Below are positions 29,940 to 39,058 of a stretch of DNA of 64,000 nt, in pieces. Source of the DNA: Halorussus aquaticus. GTDB lineage: Archaea > Halobacteriota > Halobacteria > Halobacteriales > Haladaptataceae. The position numbers were made by a program, and so were the translations under genes. The stretch lies in the NCBI RefSeq assembly GCF_024218795.1, contig NZ_CP100400.1, positions 1,674,001-1,738,000 of the forward strand. Direction: 5' to 3'. Under the pieces are notes generated by a model. The model searched no databases. It worked only from the letters and a program-made list of their open reading frames with translations, and had not been told where the DNA came from. The stretch's first letter is position 1, and every line of letters begins with the position of its first letter.

Positions 29940-31367
29940 GTGTCGAATCCAGCGGAGAGTCGCGTCGATATGACGACCGGGGCCATCACGCCGAAACTCG
30001 CCAGCTTAGCGTGGCCGCTGGTCGCCGGGAACCTGCTCCAGACGTTCTACAACCTCGCGGACATGTTCTGGGTCGGTCGCGTCGGGCCGAACGCGGTCGC
30101 GGCCGTCTCGCTGATGTTCCCGACCGCGTGGATGTTCGTCTCGGTGGCGATGGGCCTGACCGCGGCCGCCGTCGCGCTGGTCTCCCAGCACGTCGGGGCG
30201 GGCGACGACCGGAAGGCCGACAACGTGGTCGCCCAGACCACGATGCTGACCGTCGCTGTCGCGCTGGTCCTCTCGACGTTCGGCTACGCCTTTCGCCACC
30301 CCTTACTCTCGCTGGTCGGGGCGGAGGGGCAGGTGTACGCCTACTCGCTCCAATACGTCGAAGTGCTGTTCGTCTCCATCCCGTTCACCTTCCTCTTCTT
30401 CGTCTTTCGGGCGGTCCTGCGCGGCGCGGGCGACACGCGGACTGCGATGTGGCTGATGGTCCTCTCGGCGGGGGCCAACGTCGTCTTGGACCCGTTCCTC
30501 ATCCTCGGCTACGGGCCGTTCCCCGAGTGGGGCGTCCGCGGGGCCGCCATCGCCACGCTACTCTCGCGGGTCGTCGCGGCGGCCATCGGCGTCGCAATCC
30601 TCGTGAAGGGCGACTGGGGCGTCCGACTCCGCCTCGAAGACCTCCGGCCCGACTGGCCTGTCCTGAAGCGACTCGTGGACGTGGGCTATCCGGGAACCAT
30701 CGACGGACTCGCTCGGAGTTTCGCGGCGGTGGCCATGGCGGCGCTGGTCGCGCGGTTCGGCCCGATTCCGACCGCCGCCTACGGCGTCGGTCTCCGCCTG
30801 ATGTCGGTGTCGTGGACCGTCTCGGGCGCGGTCGGACAGGCCACCGCGACGGGCGTCGGCCAGAACCTCGGGGCGGGGACGCCCGACCGCGCCGCGGCGG
30901 TGACGTGGAAGGGGACTGCGGGGACCATGGCGGTGCTGTTCGGCGTCGGCGCGCTCCTGTTCGCGTTCCCCGACGAGGCGATGCGGGTGTTCATCGCCGA
31001 CCGGGCGGTCGTCGCGGCGGGCGTGACCTTCCTCCGCATCATCGCGCCGTTCCTCGCGTTCTTCGGTGGCCTGATGGTCGTGCAGGGCGGGTTCCGCGGC
31101 GCGGGCGACACGCGGACCGCGATGGTACTGTCGTTCCTCTCGCGGTGGGTCCTCCGGATTCCGGCCGCGGTGGTGCTGGCCTACGGGTGGACGCTCCCGG
31201 TTGCGGGCGTCTCGCTCGCCGGACTCGGGTGGGGCGTGGACGGACTCTGGTGGGCGTGGTCGTTCTCGGCGGCCGGGTCGTTCGTCCTCGGCGCGGCGTG
31301 GTTCAGTCTGGGACGCTGGCGCGAGGGCGTCGTGGAGACGGAGCGAGCGGCGACACCGGGCGATTAA
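29940..31367 (+). CDS. MATE family efflux transporter
   Basis: The 475-residue protein has twelve predicted membrane segments in two similar halves. Family motifs include LAWPLVAGNLLQTFYNLADMFWVG in helix 1 and the repeated GVRGAAIATLLSRVV/GVSLAGLGWGVDGLW. FRAVLRGAGDTRTAM and GGFRGAGDTRTAM mark equivalent positions in the two halves. MATE proteins export cationic or aromatic compounds using Na+ or H+; a Na+ coupling is likely in a halophile, but this is inference. A GTG at 29940 fits the upstream TATA spacing; an ATG at 29970 is the alternative. Confidence 0.9.
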   Translation: MSNPAESRVDMTTGAITPKLASLAWPLVAGNLLQTFYNLADMFWVGRVGPNAVAAVSLMFPTAWMFVSVAMGLTAAAVALVSQHVGAGDDRKADNVVAQTTMLTVAVALVLSTFGYAFRHPLLSLVGAEGQVYAYSLQYVEVLFVSIPFTFLFFVFRAVLRGAGDTRTAMWLMVLSAGANVVLDPFLILGYGPFPEWGVRGAAIATLLSRVVAAAIGVAILVKGDWGVRLRLEDLRPDWPVLKRLVDVGYPGTIDGLARSFAAVAMAALVARFGPIPTAAYGVGLRLMSVSWTVSGAVGQATATGVGQNLGAGTPDRAAAVTWKGTAGTMAVLFGVGALLFAFPDEAMRVFIADRAVVAAGVTFLRIIAPFLAFFGGLMVVQGGFRGAGDTRTAMVLSFLSRWVLRIPAAVVLAYGWTLPVAGVSLAGLGWGVDGLWWAWSFSAAGSFVLGAAWFSLGRWREGVVETERAATPGD

Positions 31368-31515
31368 CGAGTCGAAGCCGTGGCTGTGGACCGCGTTGCG
31401 CTGTGGACTTTCCACCGAGAAACGGTCGTCGAGTCGCGCGTCCTCGACCATCGAGGTCGCGGACGCGCTCTGACGACAGCATTCGGAATCGGGTCTGCTG
31501 CGGCGAACCGCCGGT

Positions 31516-32223
31516 CTACGCCGACGTGAGGTATCGCTCGACGGACCACCCCCACACGTCGCGGTCGAGCCAGTGCATGCCCCACCACGTGTAGCCGTCC
31601 TCGGTGGTCGGCCCGTTCACGATTTCGCCGACCTCTCCGGCGGAGACGGTGGCGACGCGCGTCGATTCCGTTCCGGGTCGCTTCCGCGTGTTCAGCGCGG
31701 TCGTCGGCGTGACTCGGTCACCTTCGCTGAAGCCGCCGCCACCACCGCCGTAGGCGTCGCGGTAGTACGCCGCGGCATTCTTCACGTCGCTGACGTACGA
31801 CCAACTGTGGTTGTAGGCGTACAGCGCGTCGTCCCAGTTCTCGGGCGCGCCCGAGGCCGTGAGGTAGTTCGCTGCGGCCGGAATCGCGTCCCGATAGTCG
31901 CAGATGTTGGCCACACCGTTACCGTCGCCGTCCACGCCGTAAGCGTCCCACGTCGAGGGCATGAACTGCATCGGTCCTTTCGCGCCCGCCGACGAGGTGT
32001 CACACCCAGCCTCGTACTGGCCGTGTTGGGTCTCGACCCAACCGACGCCCGCCAGATACGTCCAGTCGATACCGTACTGCTGGCCGGTCTGTTGGTACTC
32101 GTCGAGGTAGTGCGACGGGATGGAACCGGGTGCTCCAGCGGCCGAACCAGTCAGTCCCGCCGTCGTCAGTGCTGCTACTCCTGTTACGCCGACCTTCTTG
32201 AGCAGGTTCCGTCGTGATGGCAT
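31516..32223 (-). CDS. Tat-exported lytic-transglycosylase-like protein with SH3-like domain
   Basis: The 235-residue protein starts with a twin-arginine signal (SRRNLLKKVGVTGVAALTTAG, cleavage near residue 31). Residues about 35-165 form a lysozyme-fold transglycosylase domain: YGIDWTYLAGVGWVETQHG puts the catalytic Glu at 64, and GAKGPMQFMPSTWDAYGVD, DAIPAAANYL and ALYAYNHSW match actinobacterial exported enzymes. The C-terminal 65 residues resemble a bacterial SH3 domain (GDRVTPTTALNTRKRPG ... GWSVERYL). Haloarchaea have no murein, so a role against bacterial walls or on another glycan is the inference. The ATG at 32223 is set by the signal; an AT-rich TATA region lies just upstream. Confidence 0.85.
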   Translation of the reverse strand: MPSRRNLLKKVGVTGVAALTTAGLTGSAAGAPGSIPSHYLDEYQQTGQQYGIDWTYLAGVGWVETQHGQYEAGCDTSSAGAKGPMQFMPSTWDAYGVDGDGNGVANICDYRDAIPAAANYLTASGAPENWDDALYAYNHSWSYVSDVKNAAAYYRDAYGGGGGGFSEGDRVTPTTALNTRKRPGTESTRVATVSAGEVGEIVNGPTTEDGYTWWGMHWLDRDVWGWSVERYLTSA

Positions 32224-32545
32224 GATGCGTTGACACAACACGACTCTGCCGCAATATATTTTACTACAATAGATGTGTATTTTAAGTAGAACTGAGTCCT
32301 GAAAATGGTCGACGTTTTCATCGGACACTCCCTCCTACGCAACCGTTCGGAGTTAGTGTGAGACTGCAGGCGGTCGATACTGCGAGCGCCCTCGGAGAAC
32401 CTCGTTCGACCCCGTTCGACGGCACGCTACGACCACGACGGTTGAATTAACCGCGGTTCGGGTAAGTTACGGTTATCATGTTATCAAACCAGATAACTAG
32501 GGAAACGATTATACCACGCCCATTATGATTTCCGACGAATACTAA
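32224..32545. other. 322-bp AT-rich divergent promoter region
   Basis: It contains AAAATATATT (near 32255, minus) as TATA for the transglycosylase gene. GTTATC occurs twice (32472-32477 and 32480-32485), with an inverted copy GATAAC (32492-32497), and ATTATACC near 32510 is a TATA for the plus-strand operon. The repeats are a candidate operator. No gene is seen. Confidence 0.45.
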
Positions 32546-32815
32546 ATGATCCCCATCGGTGTCAGTATCGTCGCCGTGGCAGTGTCGAGTTTCGTCGTTC
32601 TCGCCTCGATTGTGGGACTCACCTTCGCAGACATCACTGGGCGATACGGCCGGGTACCAAAGGGCCGGTTTCCGGAGGGTCTGACCGTAGCTACTCTCTG
32701 CTACGGTTCATCGAACTTCGCGGCCCTCCGAAACCCGTCGCTCGAACTCGGTGGAACCGTGGCGTCCTCCGACTTCGTTCGGTCACTCGGTAACGTCGAT
32801 GGAGGTACCAGATGA
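32546..32815 (+). CDS. small protein with N-terminal membrane segment
   Basis: An 89-residue open frame with a hydrophobic start (MIPIGVSIVAVAVSSFVVLA) and an otherwise unremarkable C-terminal part. Support for its being real is positional: a TATA-like site about 33 bp upstream and a 4-nt ATGA overlap with the response-regulator gene. I recognise no family. The codon pattern is weaker than that of neighbours, so it could be a leader region. Confidence 0.42.
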   Translation: MIPIGVSIVAVAVSSFVVLASIVGLTFADITGRYGRVPKGRFPEGLTVATLCYGSSNFAALRNPSLELGGTVASSDFVRSLGNVDGGTR

Positions 32816-33381
32816 CGACCGTGTTGATAGTCGACGACGAACCGGCGATTACGGACGTCTACGAGACGTGGCTGTCGGAGTACGACTGCTTCGTCGCGCA
32901 CGGCGGTTCGGAAGCGATGGCGATATTCGAGCGTCGGGGCGACGAAATCGAGGTCGTCCTCCTCGACAGGCGGATGCCCGGGAAGAGCGGCGACGAGGTT
33001 CTATCGGAGATCAGAGAGCGAACGGCAGAGTGCCGGGTTGCGATGATTACCGCCGTCGCGCCGGACTACGACATCGTCGATATGCCGTTCGACGACTACG
33101 TGACGAAACCCGTCTCGGGCCAGAAGGTTCGGAGCACGGTCGAGTCACTGCTCGAACGGGCCGAGTACGCCGACGCGCTCGACCGATACTACACGCTCGC
33201 CACGAAATACGCCGCGTTGACCGCCGCACGTCCGAGCGCGGAGTTACGGGACAGCGAGGCGTTCAGAGAACTCGAAGCGGAACTCCGCGACGTCGAGCGC
33301 GAACTCACCGAGTCGGCCACGTTCGACGACCACGAGGAGTTCCAGAACCTCCTCCTCGAAGCGACTCGGGAAGCCACGTGA
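32812..33381 (+). CDS. response regulator with HalX domain
   Basis: The 189-residue protein has a CheY-like receiver (1-120). DDE lies at 9-11, the phosphoacceptor Asp is in VVLLDRRMPG, and the conserved Lys is in DDYVTKPVSG. A HalX domain (about 125-189, ADALDRYYTLATKYAALTAARP) is rich in helices. HalX response regulators are haloarchaea-specific outputs of bacterial-type two-component signalling; no DNA-binding motif is evident and no histidine kinase gene is adjacent. It overlaps the small protein upstream. Confidence 0.88.
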   Translation: MTTVLIVDDEPAITDVYETWLSEYDCFVAHGGSEAMAIFERRGDEIEVVLLDRRMPGKSGDEVLSEIRERTAECRVAMITAVAPDYDIVDMPFDDYVTKPVSGQKVRSTVESLLERAEYADALDRYYTLATKYAALTAARPSAELRDSEAFRELEAELRDVERELTESATFDDHEEFQNLLLEATREAT

Positions 33382-33524
33382 CCGACGCGAGAGTTTATAA
33401 CCGATAACGTGACGAACGCCGTCCGTGACCTGAGACTCGCCGCGATGGGTCGAGGCGGTAGCGCGGTGCGCCTCTCGCGGACCGAACGAACCGCGGCGAA
33501 ATCGGTGACGCACCGACAGCTAGC

Positions 33525-35012
33525 CTACTCGTCCAGTCGTTCGCGGAGCAGTTGGTTCACCGACCCGGGGTCGGCGCTCCCGCCGGTTCGCTGCATGACC
33601 TGTCCGACGAGGAAGTTCAGCGCACCGCCTTCTCCGGCGTGGTAGTCCTCGACGGCGTCGGGGTTCTCCTCGATGGCCGCCGTGACCGCACCCTCGATTT
33701 CGCCCTCGTCGGCCTTGCCTAACCCTTCGCGTTCGATTATCGTCTCGGGGTCGTCGCCCTCGTCGAGCATCTCGCGGAGGACGGTCTCCTCGGCGTTCTT
33801 GGTCGTTATCTCCTCGGCCGCGACGAGTTCGACGAGGCGTTTGAACTCGCCGAGGCGGTCGGCGACGTCGGTGACCTCCATGTCGCGGTAGTTGAGTTCT
33901 CCCAGCAGGTTGTCCGCGACCCACGTCGCGGCGAGGTCCGGGTCGTACTCGCTGGCAACGTCCTCGTAGAAGTCCGCGACCTGCCGCGTGGACGTGAGTT
34001 TGCTGGCGGCCTCGTCGCTCAGGCCGTACTCCTCGCCGAACCGCTCGCGCCGAGCGTCGGGTAACTCCGGGATGTCGAGTTCCCGCTTCCAGTCACTGAC
34101 TTGGAGCGGCGGCAGGTCGGCCTCGCGGAAGTAGCGGTAGTCTTTCTCCTCCTCCTTCGAGCGCATGGAGACGGTGATGCCCCGCGACTCGTCCCAGTGG
34201 CGCGTCTCCTGCTCGACTTCTCGACCGCGCTGGACCGCGTTCTTCTGGCGCTGGGCCTCGTAGGACAGCGCCTTCTCGGCGCCCTTGTGACTGGAGATGT
34301 TCTTGACTTCCGTGCGGTTGGCCGATTCGAGCGCCTCGTCGCTGACGTCGCCGTCGTCGCCGATTTCGTCGGCCTCGACCACGCTGAGGTTGGCGTCGAT
34401 GCGGAGGCTCCCGTCGCGCTGGCTGTCGAACACGCCGAGATATTCGAGGACCTCTTCGAGTTTCGCTAGGAACGCCCTGACCTCCTCCGCGCCCCGGAAG
34501 TCGGGTTCGGTGACGATCTCCATCAGCGGGACGCCCGCACGGTTGTAGTTGACGAGCGTGTAGTCGGCGGTGTCGATGTTCCCGCCCTTGTGCTGGAGGC
34601 TCCCCGGGTCCTCTTCGAGGTGGGCGCGTCGGACGCCGACAGTCCGGCGCTCGCCTTCGACCTCGATCTCCAGTTCGCCGTTCTGACAGACGGGCGCGTC
34701 GTACTGGGTTATCTGGAATCCCTTCGGGAGGTCCGGGTAGAAGTAGTTCTTCCGGTGGAACGTCGTCTCCTCGGGGATGTCGGCGTCGATTGCCTTCCCG
34801 ACTCTGACGGCGGACTCGACCGCCGCCCGGTTCAGCACCGGCAGCGCGCCGGGGAGACCGAGACACACCGGACAGGTGTGCGTGTTCGGTTCGGCGTCGG
34901 CCACGTCGGTCGAACAGCCGCAGAAGATCTTCGTGTCCGTCTCCAGTTGCACGTGGACCTCCAGTCCGATGACGACCGCGAGGTCCGATTGCTGGACAGC
35001 CTGTGCAGTCAT
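33525..35012 (-). CDS. gatB: Asp-tRNA(Asn)/Glu-tRNA(Gln) amidotransferase subunit B
   Basis: GatB is the kinase/transamidase subunit that activates mischarged Asp-tRNA-Asn (or Glu-tRNA-Gln) for amidation. The 495-residue protein contains VIGLEVHVQLETDTKIFCGCSTDVADAEPNTHTCPVCLGLPGALPV at the N-terminus with the zinc-binding cysteines. FYPDLPKGFQITQYD and the C-terminal helical/YqeY-like tRNA-binding region follow. In haloarchaea GatB works with GatA and GatC, which are not in this window. It supports the non-discriminating reading of AspRS. Confidence 0.95.
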   Translation of the reverse strand: MTAQAVQQSDLAVVIGLEVHVQLETDTKIFCGCSTDVADAEPNTHTCPVCLGLPGALPVLNRAAVESAVRVGKAIDADIPEETTFHRKNYFYPDLPKGFQITQYDAPVCQNGELEIEVEGERRTVGVRRAHLEEDPGSLQHKGGNIDTADYTLVNYNRAGVPLMEIVTEPDFRGAEEVRAFLAKLEEVLEYLGVFDSQRDGSLRIDANLSVVEADEIGDDGDVSDEALESANRTEVKNISSHKGAEKALSYEAQRQKNAVQRGREVEQETRHWDESRGITVSMRSKEEEKDYRYFREADLPPLQVSDWKRELDIPELPDARRERFGEEYGLSDEAASKLTSTRQVADFYEDVASEYDPDLAATWVADNLLGELNYRDMEVTDVADRLGEFKRLVELVAAEEITTKNAEETVLREMLDEGDDPETIIEREGLGKADEGEIEGAVTAAIEENPDAVEDYHAGEGGALNFLVGQVMQRTGGSADPGSVNQLLRERLDE

Positions 35013-35120
35013 TGGCCGCCAGTTTGGGGCCGGGCCGCTAAAGACTAACGAACGACGGCGTCTCCCGAGCCACGCACGTCTGCGCCGACAGTATGGTAAT
35101 CATTTCGACATGCGTCTGAC

Positions 35121-35128
35121 GTACGTTT
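35121..35128 (+). promoter_or_regulatory. TATA box upstream of the coiled-coil/smc/scpA operon
   Basis: ACGTTTAT sits about 30 bp before the ATG at 35156, appropriate for a leaderless start of the first gene of the condensin operon. Confidence 0.45.
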
Positions 35129-35155
35129 ATGGTCCTGCCGTGGCCCATCACGGAC

Positions 35156-35449
35156 ATGAGCGACCAAGACGAGCGCGTCGAGGAACTCGAATCGAAGGTC
35201 GAGCGACTCGAAGCGACGATACAGGGACTGACCGAGGAGTTGGTGGAGGTTCACGACCGACTCGAAACCCTCGAAACGTCGGCCGAGACGTCGGCGACGA
35301 GCGCGGACGCAACGAACGCGGAGACGCCGAACTCGGGCGACTCGCACGCTCGAACCGACGAAAACGACGAGTCTAAAAGCGAAGAGTCCCAGAATGAAGA
35401 CGAGACGGGGGGAGAATCCGGGTTGGGCGACGACATCATCGTCGCGTGA
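35156..35449 (+). CDS. short coiled-coil acidic protein upstream of smc
   Basis: The 97-residue protein starts with a heptad-rich coiled coil (ERVEELESKVERLEATIQGL, about residues 6-45), followed by a Ser/Thr/Asp/Glu-rich disordered region and a short GLGDDIIVA end. It is encoded 24 bp before smc on the same strand, a placement that recurs in haloarchaea, and may assist the SMC complex. I know no experimental role. Confidence 0.72.
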   Translation: MSDQDERVEELESKVERLEATIQGLTEELVEVHDRLETLETSAETSATSADATNAETPNSGDSHARTDENDESKSEESQNEDETGGESGLGDDIIVA

Positions 35450-35473
35450 CAGGGTCCCCACGTACGAGCAACC

Positions 35474-38400
35474 ATGCACATCAAAAAGCTCGTCTTGGAT
35501 AACTTCAAGAGCTTCGGACGACCGACCGAAATCCCGTTCTACGAGGATTTCACCACGGTCTCGGGTCCGAACGGTTCGGGGAAGAGCAACATCATCGACA
35601 GCGTGCTGTTCGCGTTGGGGTTAGCCCGGACGCGAGGAATTCGCGCCGAGAAGCTGACCGACCTCATCTACAATCCCGGCCACGCCGACGCCGACGAGGA
35701 GTCCAGCGGCGCACGCGAGGCCAGCGTTGAGGTGATTCTGGACAACAGCGACGGCGTCTTGGACCGGGCGCAGGTCGTCAACGCCGCCGGGTCGGAGAAC
35801 GTCGACGATGTGGACGAGATCACCATCAAGCGACGGGTCAAGGAGACCGACGACAACTACTACTCCTACTACTACCTCAACGGCCGGTCGGTCAACCTCT
35901 CGGACATTCAGGACCTGCTGGCGCAGGCCGGGGTGACGCCAGAGGGGTACAACGTCGTCATGCAGGGCGACGTGACCGAGATAATCAACATGACGCCGTA
36001 CGAGCGTCGCCAGATTATCGACGAAATCGCGGGCGTCGCGGAGTTCGACGCCAAGAAAGAGGACGCGCTGGAGGAACTGGAGACGGTCAAAGACCGCATC
36101 GAGGAGGCCGAACTCCGCATCGAGGAGAAACAGGACCGCCTCGACCAGTTGGCCGACGAGCGCGAGACCGCCCTCGAATATCAGGGCCTGCGCGACGAGA
36201 AACAGGAGTACGAGGGCCACCTCAAGGCCGCGGAACTCGAAGAGAAGCGAGAAGACCTCGCGCACACTCGCGAGGACATCGAGGACCGCGAGGACGAGTT
36301 GGCCGACCTCCAGCAGGAGTTAGACGAGAAGCAGGGAGCGGTCATCCGTCTCGAAGACGAGTTGGAGGAACTCAACGCCGAAATCGAGCGGAAGGGCGAG
36401 GACGAGCAACTCCGCATCAAGAGCGAAATCGAGGAGGTCAAGGGCGAAATCTCGCGCCTCGAAGACGCCATCGAGTCGGCCGAGGAGAAGATTCAGGACG
36501 CAGAGAACACCCGCCGACAGGCCTTCGTCGAAATCGACCGCAAGCAGGAGGACGTCGAGGAGTTCGAGTCCGACATCCGCGACATCAAGATAGAGAAGTC
36601 CTCGGTCAAGGCCGACGTCCAGCAGAAGCAGGCCGAACTCGAGGAGGTCGAGGCCGAAATCGAGGCCATCGACACCGAGTACGACGAAGTGAAGGCCGAA
36701 CTCGCCGAGAAGAAAGACGAGTTGGAGGACCACAAGAGCGAGCGCAACGACCTCCAGCGCGAGAAAGACCGCCTCATCGACGAGTCTCGGCGGCGGTCCA
36801 ACGCGGAGAGCGAGAAGGAACAGGAGTTGGACGAGGCCCGCGAGGCGATTCCGGAACTGGAGTCGAAACTCGAAGACCTCGACGACGAGTTGGCCAAGGC
36901 CGAACGCAACCGCGCCCAGATAGACGACGTGGTCGAGGACCTCAAGCAGGAGAAACGCGAACTGCAGGACGACCTCGACTCGGTCGAAGACGAGATTCAG
37001 GCCAAACAACAGGAGTACGCCGAACTCGAAGCCAAGGCCGACCAGAGCGGCGACTCCTCGTACGGCCGGGCGGTCTCGACGATTCTGAACGCCGAGAAGC
37101 CCGGCGTCCACGGGACGGTCGGCCAGTTGGGCGGCGTCAATCGGGAGTACGCCACCGCCTGCGAGACGGCGGCCGGTGGACGGATGGCCCACGTCGTGGT
37201 GGACGACGACGGCGTCGGCCAGAGCTGTATCGAGTACCTCAAGTCACGGAACGCCGGGCGTGCGACGTTCCTGCCGCTGACCGAGATGCACGACCGGAAC
37301 CTGCCCTCCGCGCCGAGCGTGCCGGGCGTGGTGGACTTCGCGTACAACCTCGTGGACTTCGACTCGCAGTACTCGGGCGTGTTCGCCTACGTCCTCGGGG
37401 ACACGCTGGTCGTCGAGGACATGGAGACCGCCCGCGACCTGATGGGCGACTACCGACTCGTGACCCTCGACGGCGAACTGGTCGAGAAGAGCGGCGCGAT
37501 GACCGGCGGTTCGAAGTCCGGGTCGCGCTACTCGTTCTCGAAGTCGGGCAAGGGCCAACTCGAACGCGTCGCCCAGCGCATCAACGAGTTGGAGGACGAG
37601 CGAAAGTCCATCCGCGAGGACGTGCGGGACGTCGAGGACCGACTCGACGACGCCCGCGACCGGAAGAGCGACGCCACCGACCAAGTTCGGTCCATCGAGT
37701 CCGACGTGGAGCGCACCGAGGCGGAACTCGAAGACGCGAAACAGCGAATCGACGACCTCGAAGACGAACTCGTGGCGATGGAGGCCGAGCGCGAGGCCGT
37801 CAACGAACAGATGGAGGAACTCGAAGCGGAGATAGACGACCACGAGGAGTCCATCGCCGAAATCGAGGACGCCATCGCGGAACTGGAGACCGAACTCGCC
37901 GACTCCCGGATTCCGGAACTCACCGCCGAGGCCGAGGACATCGAGGCCGAAATCGAGGCGTACGAGGACCGAATCGACGAGTTGGACGGCGAACTCAACG
38001 AACTCCAGTTGGAGAAGCAGTACGCCGAGGACGCCATCGAGGACCTCCACGACGACATCGAGCAGGCCCAGAACCGGAAGGCCGAACAGGAGGAGAAGAT
38101 CGCGGACCTCGAAGGCGAAATCGAGGACCAAGAGGCCCTGCTCGAAGAGAAGCGCGACGCCGTCGCCGAACTCGAAGACGAACTCGCCGACCTCAAAGAC
38201 GAGCGCGAGGACGTGAAGGCCGACCTCCGGGAGGCCCAGCAGGAGCGCGACGACAAGAAGGCCGAGGTCGAGACGGTCGAGAACCGCCTCGAGAGCCTCC
38301 GGCGGAGCGAGGAACGTCTGGAAGCCGACATCGAGCAACTCCGCGAGCAGGTCGGCGAGTACGACGCCGAAGAGATTCCCGACCTGAAGGAGGTCGAGAA

Positions 38401-39058
38401 GAACATCGAGCGCCTCGAACGCCAGATGGAGGAACTCGAACCGGTCAACATGCTGGCCATCGAGGAGTACGACGACGTGAAGTCGGACCTCGACGACATC
38501 GAGGAGCGCAAGTCGGTGCTCGTGGAGGAGCGCGAGGGCATCCGCGAACGCATCGACTCCTACGAGGACCAGAAGAAGGCGACGTTCATGGACGCCTACG
38601 AGGCCATCGCCGAGCAGTTCACCGACATCTTCGAGCGACTCTCGAACGGGACCGGGACGCTCCACCTCGAAGACGACGAGGACCCCTTCGAGGGCGGCCT
38701 GACGATGAAGGCCCAACCGGGCGACAAGCCCATCCAGCGCCTCGACGCGATGTCGGGCGGCGAGAAGAGTCTGACCGCGCTCGCGTTCATCTTCGCCATC
38801 CAGCGGTACAACCCCGCGCCGTTCTACGCGCTGGACGAGGTGGACGCCTTCCTCGACGCCGCCAACGCCGAGCGCGTCGGCGAGATGGTGGACGAACTCG
38901 CGGGCGACGCCCAGTTCGTCGTCGTCTCGCACCGCTCGGCGATGATGGAGCGCTCCGAGCGCGCCATCGGCGTCACGATGCAGGGCGACAATGTGAGTAC
39001 CGTGACGGGCATCCAGTTGGGCGACGACGGCGACGAGGAGGTGCCCGCCGATGACTAG
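35474..39058 (+). CDS. smc: chromosome segregation protein SMC
   Basis: The 1194-residue SMC ATPase organises and segregates the chromosome. The N-terminal head has Walker A GPNGSGKSN at 31-39. Two long coiled-coil arms (about 165-520 and 680-1000) flank a hinge (about 530-660, GTVGQLGGVNREYATACE). The C-terminal head carries the ABC signature SGGEKS at 1094 and Walker B YALDEVDAFLD. Length is the family norm. The stop overlaps scpA by 8 nt, so kleisin and SMC are translationally coupled. Confidence 0.97.
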   Translation: MHIKKLVLDNFKSFGRPTEIPFYEDFTTVSGPNGSGKSNIIDSVLFALGLARTRGIRAEKLTDLIYNPGHADADEESSGAREASVEVILDNSDGVLDRAQVVNAAGSENVDDVDEITIKRRVKETDDNYYSYYYLNGRSVNLSDIQDLLAQAGVTPEGYNVVMQGDVTEIINMTPYERRQIIDEIAGVAEFDAKKEDALEELETVKDRIEEAELRIEEKQDRLDQLADERETALEYQGLRDEKQEYEGHLKAAELEEKREDLAHTREDIEDREDELADLQQELDEKQGAVIRLEDELEELNAEIERKGEDEQLRIKSEIEEVKGEISRLEDAIESAEEKIQDAENTRRQAFVEIDRKQEDVEEFESDIRDIKIEKSSVKADVQQKQAELEEVEAEIEAIDTEYDEVKAELAEKKDELEDHKSERNDLQREKDRLIDESRRRSNAESEKEQELDEAREAIPELESKLEDLDDELAKAERNRAQIDDVVEDLKQEKRELQDDLDSVEDEIQAKQQEYAELEAKADQSGDSSYGRAVSTILNAEKPGVHGTVGQLGGVNREYATACETAAGGRMAHVVVDDDGVGQSCIEYLKSRNAGRATFLPLTEMHDRNLPSAPSVPGVVDFAYNLVDFDSQYSGVFAYVLGDTLVVEDMETARDLMGDYRLVTLDGELVEKSGAMTGGSKSGSRYSFSKSGKGQLERVAQRINELEDERKSIREDVRDVEDRLDDARDRKSDATDQVRSIESDVERTEAELEDAKQRIDDLEDELVAMEAEREAVNEQMEELEAEIDDHEESIAEIEDAIAELETELADSRIPELTAEAEDIEAEIEAYEDRIDELDGELNELQLEKQYAEDAIEDLHDDIEQAQNRKAEQEEKIADLEGEIEDQEALLEEKRDAVAELEDELADLKDEREDVKADLREAQQERDDKKAEVETVENRLESLRRSEERLEADIEQLREQVGEYDAEEIPDLKEVEKNIERLERQMEELEPVNMLAIEEYDDVKSDLDDIEERKSVLVEEREGIRERIDSYEDQKKATFMDAYEAIAEQFTDIFERLSNGTGTLHLEDDEDPFEGGLTMKAQPGDKPIQRLDAMSGGEKSLTALAFIFAIQRYNPAPFYALDEVDAFLDAANAERVGEMVDELAGDAQFVVVSHRSAMMERSERAIGVTMQGDNVSTVTGIQLGDDGDEEVPADD

